A stretch of 64,000 nucleotides of DNA from positions 2,887,483 to 2,951,482 of the forward strand of contig NZ_CP104011.1 of the NCBI RefSeq assembly GCF_025133575.1, in the 5' to 3' direction. A program made the translations under genes and the position numbers. The notes under the pieces were generated by a model. That model was not told where the DNA came from and searched no databases. It saw only the letters and a list, made by a program, of their open reading frames with translations. Numbering within the stretch: position 1 is the first letter of the stretch; every line of letters begins with the position of its first letter. Of this stretch, positions 27,706 through 35,774 are shown piece after piece. The DNA comes from Pseudomonas sp. GCEP-101. GTDB taxonomy: Bacteria; Pseudomonadota; Gammaproteobacteria; Pseudomonadales; Pseudomonadaceae.

Positions 27706-28422
27706 ATGGTGAAAACCACCACGGGCAAGGCCCTGTTCGGCGTCTGCTTCGCAGTCGTTGTGCTGGCCCTGCTGATCCACTGGATCACCCCCGCCACCCT
27801 GTGGCAGTACCGCGAAGACCTGCTGTTCTACCTGCAGGCGCACCTGGTGCTGGTGTTCGCGTCCATGCTGGCCGCCGTCGCGGTCGGTATTCCCGCCGGC
27901 ATCCTGCTCAGCCGGCCCGCGCTGCAGGGGCAGGCCGAGCGCCTGATGCAGGTGTTCAACGTCGGCAACACCATCCCGCCGCTGGCCGTGCTGGCCATCG
28001 CCCTGGCGATCGTCGGGATCGGCAACGGCCCGGCCATCCTCGCGCTGTTCCTCGCCTCGCTGCTGCCCATCGTGCGCAACACCTACGAAGGCCTGCGCGC
28101 CGTGCCCGCCTCGCTGAAGGAAGCCGCCACCGGCATCGGCATGACACCGCGCCAGGTGCTGCTGCGCGTCGAACTGCCCAACGCGGTGCCGCTGATCATG
28201 GGCGGCGTGCGCATCGCCCTGGCGCTGAACGTCGGCTCGGCACCGCTGGCCTTCCTGATCGGCGCCAACAGCCTCGGCAGCCTGATCTTCCCCGGCATCG
28301 CCCTGGACGACCAATCCAAGCTGCTGCTCGGCGCCGTGTGCACCGCGCTGCTGGCGCTGGTGCTCGACGGCCTGGTGGTGCTGTTCAGCCGCACGCTGCT
28401 GGAGCGGGGGCTGACACGATGA
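27706..28422 (+). CDS. opuCD: Glycine betaine/choline-type ABC permease
   Basis: A 238-residue permease of the ProW/OpuC family with about five or six membrane helices. Features include VFNVGNTIPPLAVLAIALAI and the ATPase-contact region LKEAATGIGMTPRQVLLRVELP. It is the first gene of a four-gene osmoprotectant importer whose order, permease-binding protein-permease-ATPase, matches opuCD-CC-CB-CA of P. aeruginosa. Its stop overlaps a possible ATG of the next gene. Confidence 0.9.
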   Translation: MVKTTTGKALFGVCFAVVVLALLIHWITPATLWQYREDLLFYLQAHLVLVFASMLAAVAVGIPAGILLSRPALQGQAERLMQVFNVGNTIPPLAVLAIALAIVGIGNGPAILALFLASLLPIVRNTYEGLRAVPASLKEAATGIGMTPRQVLLRVELPNAVPLIMGGVRIALALNVGSAPLAFLIGANSLGSLIFPGIALDDQSKLLLGAVCTALLALVLDGLVVLFSRTLLERGLTR

Positions 28423-28433
28423 AAGGACTCGCC

Positions 28434-29372
28434 ATGAAACCATTACTCGGCGCGCTGGGCGTGCTGCTTCTCGCCGCCACCGCCACTGCCCACGCGGCCG
28501 ATGTGATCCGCATCGGCGGCAAGCCGTTCACCGAACAGCGCATCCTCACGGCCCTGACCGCGCAGTACCTGCAGAGCAAGGGCTACGCGGTGAAGGTCAC
28601 TAACGGCCTGGGCAGCACCCTGGCGCGCAGTGCCCAGGAGAGCGGCCAGCTGGACCTGGTCTGGGAGTACACCGGCTCGTCGCTGATCGTCTACAACAAG
28701 GTCACCGAGAAGCTCGATGCCCAGCAGTCCCTGGCCAAGGTGCGCGAGCTGGACGCCAAGAAGGGCCTGGTCTGGCCCAAGCCCGCCCCGTTCAACAACA
28801 CCTACGCGCTGGCGATGCCTGAGGAGAAGGCCGAGGAACTCGGCGTCCACACCCTGAGCGATCTGGCCCGGGTGATGAAGGAGCAGGGCGAGGGCAAGAC
28901 CCACCTGTTCGCCATGGACCCGGAATTCGCCGGGCGCCCCGACGGCCTGGGACCGATGAGCCAGCTGTATGGCTTCCACTTCACCCGCGACGACGTGCGC
29001 CAGATGGATGCCGGGTTGGTCTACACCGCGCTGAAGAATCGCCAGGTGTTCGTCGGCCTTGTCTACACCACCGATGGCCGCCTGAAGGACTTCAAGCTGC
29101 GCGTGCTCAAGGACGACAAGCAGTACTTCCCCTTCTACAACGCCGCCCCGGTAATGCGCGCCGACCTGGTGGAGAAGCATCCGGAACTGAAGACCCTGTT
29201 CGAGCCCCTCTCCGACCTGCTCGACGACAAGACCATGCAGGCGCTCAACGCCCAGGTCGACATCGAGCAGGAGCCGCCGCAGCGCGTCGCCCGGAAGTTC
29301 CTGCGCGAGCATGGCCTGCTGGGCGAGAAGGCCAGGCCTGTCGAGGAACAACCTGCACAGGAGGAGAACTGA
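28434..29372 (+). CDS. opuCC: Osmoprotectant ABC transporter substrate-binding protein
   Basis: A 312-residue periplasmic binding protein of the OpuAC type. It has a signal peptide (LLGALGVLLLAATATAHA) and the family opening DVIRIGGKPFTEQRIL. The start at 28434 has AAAGGA seven bases upstream. An ATG at 28419, overlapping the opuCD stop as ATGA, is an alternative that adds five residues. It binds quaternary amines such as betaine, choline or carnitine by family. The exact ligand is not visible. The carboxy end has a charged tail (VEEQPAQEEN). Confidence 0.9.
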   Translation: MKPLLGALGVLLLAATATAHAADVIRIGGKPFTEQRILTALTAQYLQSKGYAVKVTNGLGSTLARSAQESGQLDLVWEYTGSSLIVYNKVTEKLDAQQSLAKVRELDAKKGLVWPKPAPFNNTYALAMPEEKAEELGVHTLSDLARVMKEQGEGKTHLFAMDPEFAGRPDGLGPMSQLYGFHFTRDDVRQMDAGLVYTALKNRQVFVGLVYTTDGRLKDFKLRVLKDDKQYFPFYNAAPVMRADLVEKHPELKTLFEPLSDLLDDKTMQALNAQVDIEQEPPQRVARKFLREHGLLGEKARPVEEQPAQEEN

Positions 29373-29373
29373 C

Positions 29374-30039
29374 ATGGACTTCATGACCGTGATCTCGCGC
29401 CTGGACTGGTCCCAGGTCGGCCAACTCACTCTTGAGCACCTGATGCTGGTGTCCATCGCCGTGGGCCTGGCCATCCTCGTCGGCGTGCCGCTGGGCGTGC
29501 TGATGACGCGCTTCAAGTGGCTCGCCGGGCCGCTGCAGGGCGCCGCCACCGTGGTGCTGACCATCCCGTCCATCGCGCTGTTCGGCCTGATGCTGCCGCT
29601 GTATTCGAAGATCGGCCAGGGCCTGGGCCCGTTGCCGGCGATCACCGCGGTATTCCTCTATTCACTGCTGCCGATCCTGCGCAACACCTACCTGGCGCTG
29701 ACCAACGTCGAGCCCGGCATCCGCGAAGCCGGCAAGGGCATCGGCATGACCTTCTGGCAGCGCCTGCGGATGGTCGACATTCCCATCGCCGTGCCGGTGA
29801 TCCTCGCCGGCGTGCGCACCGCCGTGGTGATGAACATCGGCGTGATGACCATCGCCGCAGTGATCGGCGCCGGCGGCCTGGGCGTGCTCATCCTCAATTC
29901 CATCAGCCAATCCAACATGCCCATGCTGGTGGTCGGCGCCGTGCTGGTGAGCCTCCTGGCGATCGCCGCCGACCTGCTGCTGCAATGGCTGCAGCGTGCG
30001 CTCACCCCCAAGGGCCTGCGCCCGCAGACAGGAGACTGA
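29374..30039 (+). CDS. opuCB: Glycine betaine/choline-type ABC permease
   Basis: A 221-residue second permease of the osmoprotectant importer. Features are LTIPSIALFGLMLPL and EAGKGIGMTFWQRLRMVDIP. The ATG at 29374 follows AGGAGGAGAACTGAC and starts one base after the opuCC stop. The frame is open further upstream only as part of opuCC read out of frame. Confidence 0.9.
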   Translation: MDFMTVISRLDWSQVGQLTLEHLMLVSIAVGLAILVGVPLGVLMTRFKWLAGPLQGAATVVLTIPSIALFGLMLPLYSKIGQGLGPLPAITAVFLYSLLPILRNTYLALTNVEPGIREAGKGIGMTFWQRLRMVDIPIAVPVILAGVRTAVVMNIGVMTIAAVIGAGGLGVLILNSISQSNMPMLVVGAVLVSLLAIAADLLLQWLQRALTPKGLRPQTGD

Positions 30040-30041
30040 AC

Positions 30042-31208
30042 ATGATCGAACTCGACCAACTGACCAAGACCTTCACCCTCAAGGACGGCAAGGAGTTCCG
30101 CGCCGTGGACAAGGTCAGCCTGACCGTGGAGAAGGGCGAGATCTGCGTGTTCCTCGGGCCCTCCGGTTGCGGCAAGACCACCACGCTGAAGATGATCAAC
30201 CGCATCATCCAGCCCACGTCCGGCCGCGTGCTGATCGATGGGCAGGACACCCGCGAGCTGGACGAGGTGACCCTGCGCCGGCACATCGGCTACGTGATCC
30301 AGCAGATCGGCCTGTTCCCCAACATGACCATCGAGGAGAACATCATGGTCGTGCCGCGCCTGCTCGGCTGGGACAAGCAGAAGTGCAAGGACAAGGCCCG
30401 CGAGCTGATGGCCATGGTCAAGCTCGAACCCAAGCAGTACCTGTCGCGCTACCCGCGCGAGCTTTCCGGCGGGCAGCAACAGCGCATCGGCGTGATCCGC
30501 GCGCTGGCGGCCGACGCGCCGCTGCTGCTGATGGACGAGCCGTTCGGCGCGGTGGACCCGATCAACCGCGAGTCGATCCAGAACGAGTTCTTCGAGCTGC
30601 AGCGCAAGCTGGGCATGACCGTGATCATGGTCAGCCACGACATCGACGAGGCGATCAAGCTCGGTGACAAGGTGGCGGTGTTCAAGAGCGGCCGGCTGCT
30701 CCAGTTCGACCATCCGGACACCCTGCTGGCGCACCCGGCGGACGAATTCGTCAGCGCCTTCACCGGCCAGGACAGCACCCTGAAGCGCCTGCTGCTGGTG
30801 CGCGCCGAGGATGCCGCCGACAGCAGCATCGTCACCGCCAGCCCGGAGACGCCGGTGGCCGAGGCGCTGGAGAAGATGGAGGAAGACGACCGCCGCTACC
30901 TGGTGGTGGTGGACGCCAACGGCAAGGGGCTGGGCTATGTGCGCCGCAAGGAGCTGCGTCGGCAGGACGGTGTGTGCGGCAACTTCCTCAACGAGTTCCG
31001 CGTCACCGCCAGCCACGACGAGCATTTGCGCATCCTGTTGTCGCGCATGTACGAGTTCAACAGCTCCTGGCTTCCGGTGCTGGATGCCGAGGGGCAATTC
31101 CTTGGCGAGGTGACGCAGGAGTCGATTGCCGATTACCTGAGTTCGGGGCGCTCGCGCGGCAGCAAGGGAATCATCGTGTCGCCGGCGGAGGTGGCGCAGG
31201 CTTCCTGA
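30042..31208 (+). CDS. opuCA: Glycine betaine/choline-type ABC ATPase with CBS domains
   Basis: A 388-residue ATPase that powers the opuC importer. It has Walker A GPSGCGKTTT (about 39-48), signature LSGGQQQR, Walker B LLLMDEPFGAVDP and switch His in MVSHDIDEA. The last 120 residues form a CBS pair (TVSSIVT-like start, GLGYVRRKEL, LPVLDAEGQFLGEVTQES), the domain that senses ionic strength in OpuA/OpuC-type systems. It begins two bases after the opuCB stop and ends the operon. Confidence 0.92.
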   Translation: MIELDQLTKTFTLKDGKEFRAVDKVSLTVEKGEICVFLGPSGCGKTTTLKMINRIIQPTSGRVLIDGQDTRELDEVTLRRHIGYVIQQIGLFPNMTIEENIMVVPRLLGWDKQKCKDKARELMAMVKLEPKQYLSRYPRELSGGQQQRIGVIRALAADAPLLLMDEPFGAVDPINRESIQNEFFELQRKLGMTVIMVSHDIDEAIKLGDKVAVFKSGRLLQFDHPDTLLAHPADEFVSAFTGQDSTLKRLLLVRAEDAADSSIVTASPETPVAEALEKMEEDDRRYLVVVDANGKGLGYVRRKELRRQDGVCGNFLNEFRVTASHDEHLRILLSRMYEFNSSWLPVLDAEGQFLGEVTQESIADYLSSGRSRGSKGIIVSPAEVAQAS

Positions 31209-31812
31209 GGGTTTCCTGTGGGCGCGTGCCCCTCACCCTAACCCTCTCCCGGAGGGAGAAGGGACCGTCCGGAGTTTGTTGGCGGGCCAGCGTCAGCCTG
31301 TCCATCCGCGACAGACTTCCGGCCTGCTCGGGTTACCCCCTCTCCCTTTGGGAGAGGGCAGGGGTGAGGGGATGGCGTCCGCTCCGAAATTCCCGAAAAA
31401 ATCCTCTCCCGCCCCACCCATCCTTATCAGCTGAACTCCCCCCTCTGTCACCGGTCGTTAACCCAGTAGGACGATGATGCAAAAGATCGTCGAAAGCCCC
31501 GTCCTGTGCGGTATTCCGTGCATTTTGTTGAGTATCCGAAACAGTCAACCGGCAGTGCGACAAAGGGATGTAAAAAAGCGGCAATCCAGGGTTGAACTCA
31601 TGAACTTCAGGTCCTAAAGTTCGCGCCCGAACGTCCATGCTGGAAACGATCCATCCGGCTCAAGTACTGACGACGAGAGTCAGCCTGACTATTGAGCTCA
31701 GGTGATACTCGGCGACATGCCTTGGGAAGTAGGCGAACCAAAGTGGGGAAACGGATTCGACGTTCAGCTTCACCCCTACGAATAACCTGTTCTGCCATTT
31801 GGAGTCCCAACC
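31209..31812. other. Gap between opuCA and speC with large inverted repeat and long speC leader
   Basis: About 600 bases with no gene. The left part holds an imperfect inverted repeat (31229-31250 against 31350-31371). A nested hairpin at about 31468-31505 pairs AGGACG with CGTCCT on the outside and GACGAT with ATCGTC inside. The rest, about 300 bases up to speC, is AT-richer and probably contains its promoter and leader, but I cannot assign elements. Confidence 0.5.
31229..31371. repeat. Imperfect inverted repeat, CCCTCACCCTAACCCTCTCCC type
   Basis: Left arm CCCCTCACCCTAACCCTCTC (with CC) and right arm GGGAGAGGGCAGGGGTGAGG (with GG) are near reverse complements across about 100 bases. Each arm also has its own small hairpin (CTCCCGGAGGGAG and CTCTCCCTTTGGGAGAG). 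A relative lies at 133-166. Confidence 0.75.
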
Positions 31813-32976
31813 ATGTCCATCAAGGTCGAGGATTACTTCGCCCCCGAAACCTTCCAGCGCATGAAGGCTTTTGCCGACAAGCAGGAAACCCCCTTCGTCG
31901 TCATCGACAAGCAGACCATCGCCGACGCCTACGACCAGCTGACCGACTGCTTCCCCTTCGCCAAGATCTACTACGCGGTGAAGGCCAACCCCGCCACCGA
32001 GATCACCGAGCTGCTGCGCGACAAGGGGTCGAACTTCGACATCGCCTCCATCTATGAGCTGGACAAGGTGATGAAGACCGGCGTGCGCGCCGAGCAGATC
32101 AGCTACGGCAACACCATCAAGAAAGCCCGCGACATTCGCTACTTCTACGAGAAGGGCGTGCGCCTGTTCGCCACCGACTCCGAAGCCGACCTGCGCAACA
32201 TCGCCAAGGCCGCGCCGGGCTCCAAGGTCTACGTGCGCATCCTCACCGAAGGCTCCACCTCGGCCGACTGGCCGTTGTCGCGCAAGTTCGGCTGCCAGTC
32301 CGACATGGCCATGGACCTGCTGGTGCTGGCCCGCGACCTGGGCCTGGTGCCCTACGGTGTGTCCTTCCACGTGGGTTCGCAGCAGCGCGACATCGGCGTG
32401 TGGGATGCGGCCATCGCCAAGGTCAAGGTCATCTTCGAGCGCCTGAAGGAAGAAGACGGCATCGAGCTGAAGCTGATCAACATGGGTGGCGGCTTCCCGG
32501 CCAACTACATCGCCAAGACCAACAGCCTGGAAACCTACGCCGAGGAAATCATCCGCTTCCTCAAGGAGGACTTCGGTGACGACCTGCCGGAAATCATCCT
32601 CGAGCCGGGCCGCTCGCTGATCGCCAACGCCGGCATCCTGGTCAGCGAAGTCGTGCTGGTGGCGCGCAAGTCGCGCACCGCGGTGGAGCGCTGGGTGTTC
32701 ACCGACGTGGGCAAGTTCTCCGGCCTGATCGAAACCATGGACGAGTCCATCAAGTTCCCGATCCACGTGGAGAAGGCGGGCGAGCTGGAAGAAGTGGTCA
32801 TCGCCGGCCCCACCTGCGACAGCGCGGACATCATGTACGAGCACTACAAGTACGGCCTGCCGCTGAACCTGGCTGCCGGCGACCGCCTGTACTGGCTGTC
32901 CACCGGCGCCTACACCACCAGCTACAGCGCGGTGGAGTTCAACGGCTTCCCGCCGCTGAAGGCGTTCTACCTGTAA
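31813..32976 (+). CDS. speC: Ornithine decarboxylase (alanine racemase-fold type)
   Basis: A 387-residue PLP decarboxylase of fold type III that makes putrescine from ornithine. Some family members also accept lysine. PLP Lys57 is in YYAVKANP. The His-stacking motif is VSFHVGSQQ, the phosphate-binding motif is GGGFP, then EPGRSLIANAG and the active-site Cys in AGPTCDSADIM. The length equals that of the P. aeruginosa enzyme as I recall it. The ATG is preceded by GGAGTCCCAACC. It is monocistronic with a strong terminator. It supplies the polyamine pathway and is unlinked to other polyamine genes here. Confidence 0.93.
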   Translation: MSIKVEDYFAPETFQRMKAFADKQETPFVVIDKQTIADAYDQLTDCFPFAKIYYAVKANPATEITELLRDKGSNFDIASIYELDKVMKTGVRAEQISYGNTIKKARDIRYFYEKGVRLFATDSEADLRNIAKAAPGSKVYVRILTEGSTSADWPLSRKFGCQSDMAMDLLVLARDLGLVPYGVSFHVGSQQRDIGVWDAAIAKVKVIFERLKEEDGIELKLINMGGGFPANYIAKTNSLETYAEEIIRFLKEDFGDDLPEIILEPGRSLIANAGILVSEVVLVARKSRTAVERWVFTDVGKFSGLIETMDESIKFPIHVEKAGELEEVVIAGPTCDSADIMYEHYKYGLPLNLAAGDRLYWLSTGAYTTSYSAVEFNGFPPLKAFYL

Positions 32977-32990
32977 GCCTTGCTGCACTG

Positions 32991-33019
32991 AAAAAGCCCC
33001 GCATCCGCGGGGCTTTTTA
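32991..33019 (+). terminator. Rho-independent terminator of speC
   Basis: AAAAAGCCCCGC-ATCC-GCGGGGCTTTTT: a perfect stem followed by a T run, 14 bases past the speC stop. Confidence 0.95.
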
Positions 33020-33026
33020 TTTGGGT

Positions 33027-33100
33027 AGGAGCGGACCTTGTCCGCGAAACCCGCGCGGTCCCCCTGTAGGAGCGGGCCATGCCCGCGATCCGCCGGCAAG
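33027..33100. repeat. Pair of REP units, mixed subtypes
   Basis: GTAGGAGCGGACCTTGTCCG (with CGAAAC) is followed by GTAGGAGCGGGCCATGCCCG (with CGATCC) in the same orientation, then CGCCGGCAAGGCCGGCG, another small palindrome. The two subtypes share the GTAGGAGCG head but differ in the palindrome core. Confidence 0.85.
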
Positions 33101-33218
33101 GCCGGCGCTTTCTTTTTTACTGGCGTTTTGGGGCTGCTTGCTGCTTGCTGCGTTGGCGTGGGGGCTCCAGCGCCGCTTCGGCGTGCGCGCGGGCTTCCTG
33201 TTTCGCCCCCTCGGGCGA

Positions 33219-33246
33219 GTTACTTTCTCAAACGACAGAAAGTAAC
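33219..33246. repeat. Perfect hairpin GTTACTTTCT/AGAAAGTAAC
   Basis: GTTACTTTCT, eight bases, AGAAAGTAAC: a 10-base perfect stem inside a segment (about 33110-33450) whose composition differs from both genes and REPs. I recall similar hairpins with TTACTTTCT arms in intergenic DNA of other pseudomonads and xanthomonads. Confidence 0.7.
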
Positions 33247-33457
33247 CAAAGGTCTTGCCCCGGACATCCGGTTTTTCGCTCAGGCGAAAAATTCCCTCGC
33301 TCCAGCGAAGTTCCAGGGGCACGCCGCGGTGGGCCATCCCTGGCCCATCGCGGCTCTTGCGGCATCCATGCCGCTCAACCCCTTAAACTCCGCTTCCACT
33401 CGGCCTCCTGAACGGGGCGATGCGGAGCGCGCGGACGTTTCTCTGGAAACCTTAATG

Positions 33458-33487
33458 AGCCAAAGCCAAAGCCAAAGCCAAAGCCAA
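33458..33487. repeat. Hexanucleotide tandem repeat (AGCCAA)5
   Basis: Five exact copies of AGCCAA in a row. Such runs vary in copy number by slippage. It lies in non-coding DNA, so any length change would not shift a reading frame. Confidence 0.9.
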
Positions 33488-33502
33488 CGACGGACGGCTC
33501 GT

Positions 33503-33765
33503 CGTAGGAGCGGACCTTGTCCGCGAAATCCACCGCACTGACGCCGAGGTTTCAGGTGTAAGCCGGGCATTCCCAGGCACCGGCGTTGCGGTGTCGGAGC
33601 GGGCCATGCCCGCGATCGCGCGCATGGCGCGCTCCTACAGGTCAACTCCGGCTTTCCGGTACGCGTAGGAGCGGACCTTGTCCGCGAAACCCCACGCGGC
33701 GGCCCACGGAGTATCAGGAATCCATCGAGGTAGCACGCCACCCGTAGGAGCGAGCTTGCTCGCGA
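33503..33765. repeat. Cluster of four REP units
   Basis: REP units at about 33503-33530 (GTAGGAGCGGACCTTGTCCG core), 33594-33620 (GGAGCGGGCCATGCCCGCG), 33666-33690 (again the TTGTCCG subtype) and 33742-33765 (GTAGGAGCGAGCTTGCTCGC subtype). At least three subtypes are mixed, mostly in the same orientation. Confidence 0.85.
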
Positions 33766-33828
33766 ACCGCACTCTGCCGCCTTTACCCTGGTGATACCGA
33801 GGCTGTCACTGCACCGTCGGGCCCAATG

Positions 33829-33858
33829 AAAAACGCCCCGCAATGGCGGGGCGTTTTT
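33829..33858. terminator. Rho-independent terminator of the CptA-like gene
   Basis: AAAAACGCCCCGC-AATG-GCGGGGCGTTTTT: a symmetric stem with A and T tracts, about 20 bases past the stop of the minus-strand gene. Confidence 0.93.
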
Positions 33859-33876
33859 CAGGACATCCGGGCCGAC

Positions 33877-35676
33877 TCAACCCTCTTTGGGTTGCGCCGG
33901 TTCCGGTGTCTGTGCGGTGGCCGGGGCCTTGGCGTCCTTGGCGATTTCCTGCGGCGCGGGCTGGTCCTGCGGCAGTTTGTCGAACTCGTGCAGGCCGTCT
34001 TTCTTGTACGGGTCGCCGATCCAGCGCGGGGCGACGACGAACTGCGGGCTCACCAGGCTCTTGGCCGGCTCGTAACGGTCGTAGCTCAGGCCGGCGAGGT
34101 CGGACAGGGTGTGGATCAGGTGCGAGCTGCTGTACGCCCGGTCGGCTACCGCCTTCAGGTCGCGCGGGTGGGCGGCTTGCCAGCTCGGCGAGGTCCAGAC
34201 CATGAACGGAATGGTGTACATCGGCCGGGTCGGGGCCATTTCGTTGCGGCCCAGGCGGTCGTGGTTGCCCGAGCTGTAGACGTCCTCGCCGTGGTCGGAG
34301 AGGTAGACCATGAAGCCGTTGGCGCTGGACTCGGCGTAACGCTTGATCAGGCTCGACACCACGAAGTCGTTGTAGCGCACCGCGTTGTCGTAGAAGTTGT
34401 AAGTCTCCACCTGGTCATCCGACAGCGCCGAGGGCACGCCCTGGCGGTCCTTGAAGTAGGCGAACTCTTCGGGGTAGCGGTAGCGGTAGTCCATGTGCGT
34501 GCCCAGCAGGTGGACCACGATGAACTTCTTCTGCGCCGGGTCCTTCAGGGCCTTCTCGAACGGGTCCAGCACTACGCCGTCGTACTGGCTGGCGTTCTGG
34601 TTGCGCTGGTTGTTCAGGTACGCCTGCTCGTCCGTCTGCTGGGAGAAGGTGGTGAGCATGGTGTTGCGCTTGGTCATCGTCTGCTGGTTGGTGATCCAGA
34701 AGGTCTTGTAGCCCGCCTGTTTCATCAGGTTGATCAGCGACGGATCGGTGAGGAACCTGTCCGGGTTCTGCTCATCGCCGAAGGTGAGGATCTGCTGCAT
34801 CACCTCGATGGTGTAGGGACGCGGCGCCACCACGTTCTGGAACACCGTCAGGCCCTGGCCGCTGGCGGCGAGGGCGTCGAGGTTCGGCGTGGTATCGCGG
34901 CCGTAGCCGTACAGGTGCATGTGCTGGCGGGTGGTGGATTCGCCCAGTACCAGCACCAGGGTGCGCGGTTCGTCGCCGCTGCTGTCCTTGAGGTTCTGCA
35001 GGGGCGGCAGGGAGGCGTTCTGTTGCAGCAGCTTCTGCATGTTGTCCAGCTGCTGGCGGTACTGGACGTAGCCCACCACCAGTTGCCACGGTACCGCCGG
35101 CTCCATGCGCGACTGCACCTTTTCCAGCGCCTGGGCGAAGGTGCGCTCCTGGGTGACCATCTGCTTGTAGAAGGGGTAGAACAGGTTCATCACCACCAGC
35201 AGCACGGCCAGCGGCACGCGGGCGTAGGCCGGCATGTTGATGGGGCGGATGCGCTTCCACAGCAGCACCGCGACCACGCTGTAGGCCAGCAGCGCCAGGC
35301 ACAGCCAGAGGCTGAAGTACTGGCTGAAGTACTCGCCGGCCTCGGCGGTGTTCGACTCGAACATCACGAAGATGACGCTCTGCGAGAATTCCTGGTGGTA
35401 GATGCCGAAGTAGCTCAGGCCTACCAGCGAGGCGCCCCACAGCACCAGGCCGATGATGGCGGCGATGCCCTTGGTGAAACGCGGCAGCAGCAGCGGCGGC
35501 GCGAGCCACAGGCTGCTGAGGAAGAAGGCATCACGGAAGCCGGCGAAGCCGGTGGTGCCGCTGAACAGGATCAGCGCCTGGGTAACGCCGGAGAAGTACC
35601 AGAAGAACAGCAGGAGCCAGCCCAGGGCGGCCCAGTCCACGCGTTTGCGCGCTGCGGGGGGTGTGGTGTTCGACAC
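33877..35676 (-). CDS. CptA/EptA-type phosphoethanolamine transferase
   Basis: A 599-residue inner-membrane protein with about five amino-terminal membrane helices (residues 15-170) and a periplasmic sulfatase-fold catalytic domain. The nucleophile region is LGESTTRQHMHLYGYGRDTTPNL (Thr248/249), and metal-binding residues are in YLSDHGEDVYSSGNHDR. These enzymes move phosphoethanolamine from phosphatidylethanolamine to lipid A or LPS core sugars. The STTRxHMxLYGY form is closer to CptA (core heptose) than to EptA. The carboxy end is a Pro/Ala/Lys/Gln-rich tail (about residues 560-599) of unknown role. No PmrA-type box is visible upstream, so control may differ from that of arn. Confidence 0.88.
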   Translation of the reverse strand: MSNTTPPAARKRVDWAALGWLLLFFWYFSGVTQALILFSGTTGFAGFRDAFFLSSLWLAPPLLLPRFTKGIAAIIGLVLWGASLVGLSYFGIYHQEFSQSVIFVMFESNTAEAGEYFSQYFSLWLCLALLAYSVVAVLLWKRIRPINMPAYARVPLAVLLVVMNLFYPFYKQMVTQERTFAQALEKVQSRMEPAVPWQLVVGYVQYRQQLDNMQKLLQQNASLPPLQNLKDSSGDEPRTLVLVLGESTTRQHMHLYGYGRDTTPNLDALAASGQGLTVFQNVVAPRPYTIEVMQQILTFGDEQNPDRFLTDPSLINLMKQAGYKTFWITNQQTMTKRNTMLTTFSQQTDEQAYLNNQRNQNASQYDGVVLDPFEKALKDPAQKKFIVVHLLGTHMDYRYRYPEEFAYFKDRQGVPSALSDDQVETYNFYDNAVRYNDFVVSSLIKRYAESSANGFMVYLSDHGEDVYSSGNHDRLGRNEMAPTRPMYTIPFMVWTSPSWQAAHPRDLKAVADRAYSSSHLIHTLSDLAGLSYDRYEPAKSLVSPQFVVAPRWIGDPYKKDGLHEFDKLPQDQPAPQEIAKDAKAPATAQTPEPAQPKEG

Positions 35677-35774
35677 TTGCGCCTCGTCGTTGCCAGGCGG
35701 CTGCCGAACACTCCGGCAGCCAGGGTAGCCGGCAAAGGTAGCAGGACGCGCGTGAAAATTACGTCAAATGAGCT

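Larger units (their letters stand above)
33020..33876. other. Repeat-rich gene-free gap between speC and the CptA-like gene
   Basis: About 850 bases without a convincing gene. Contents in order: two REP units (33027-33100), a segment with a perfect hairpin at 33219-33246, a hexanucleotide tandem repeat (33458-33487), four more REP units between 33503 and 33765, and the terminator at 33829-33858. Short open frames here are interrupted or made of repeats, and I do not call them genes. Confidence 0.75.

Noticed and set aside
33458..33487. AGCCAA tandem run considered as a CRISPR fragment
   Set aside because: The unit is six bases with no spacers. It is a simple sequence repeat.
33038..33541. 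Short open frames in the speC-CptA gap
   Set aside because: They are made of REP units, the hairpin segment and the AGCCAA run. There is no ribosome-binding site or conserved protein pattern.
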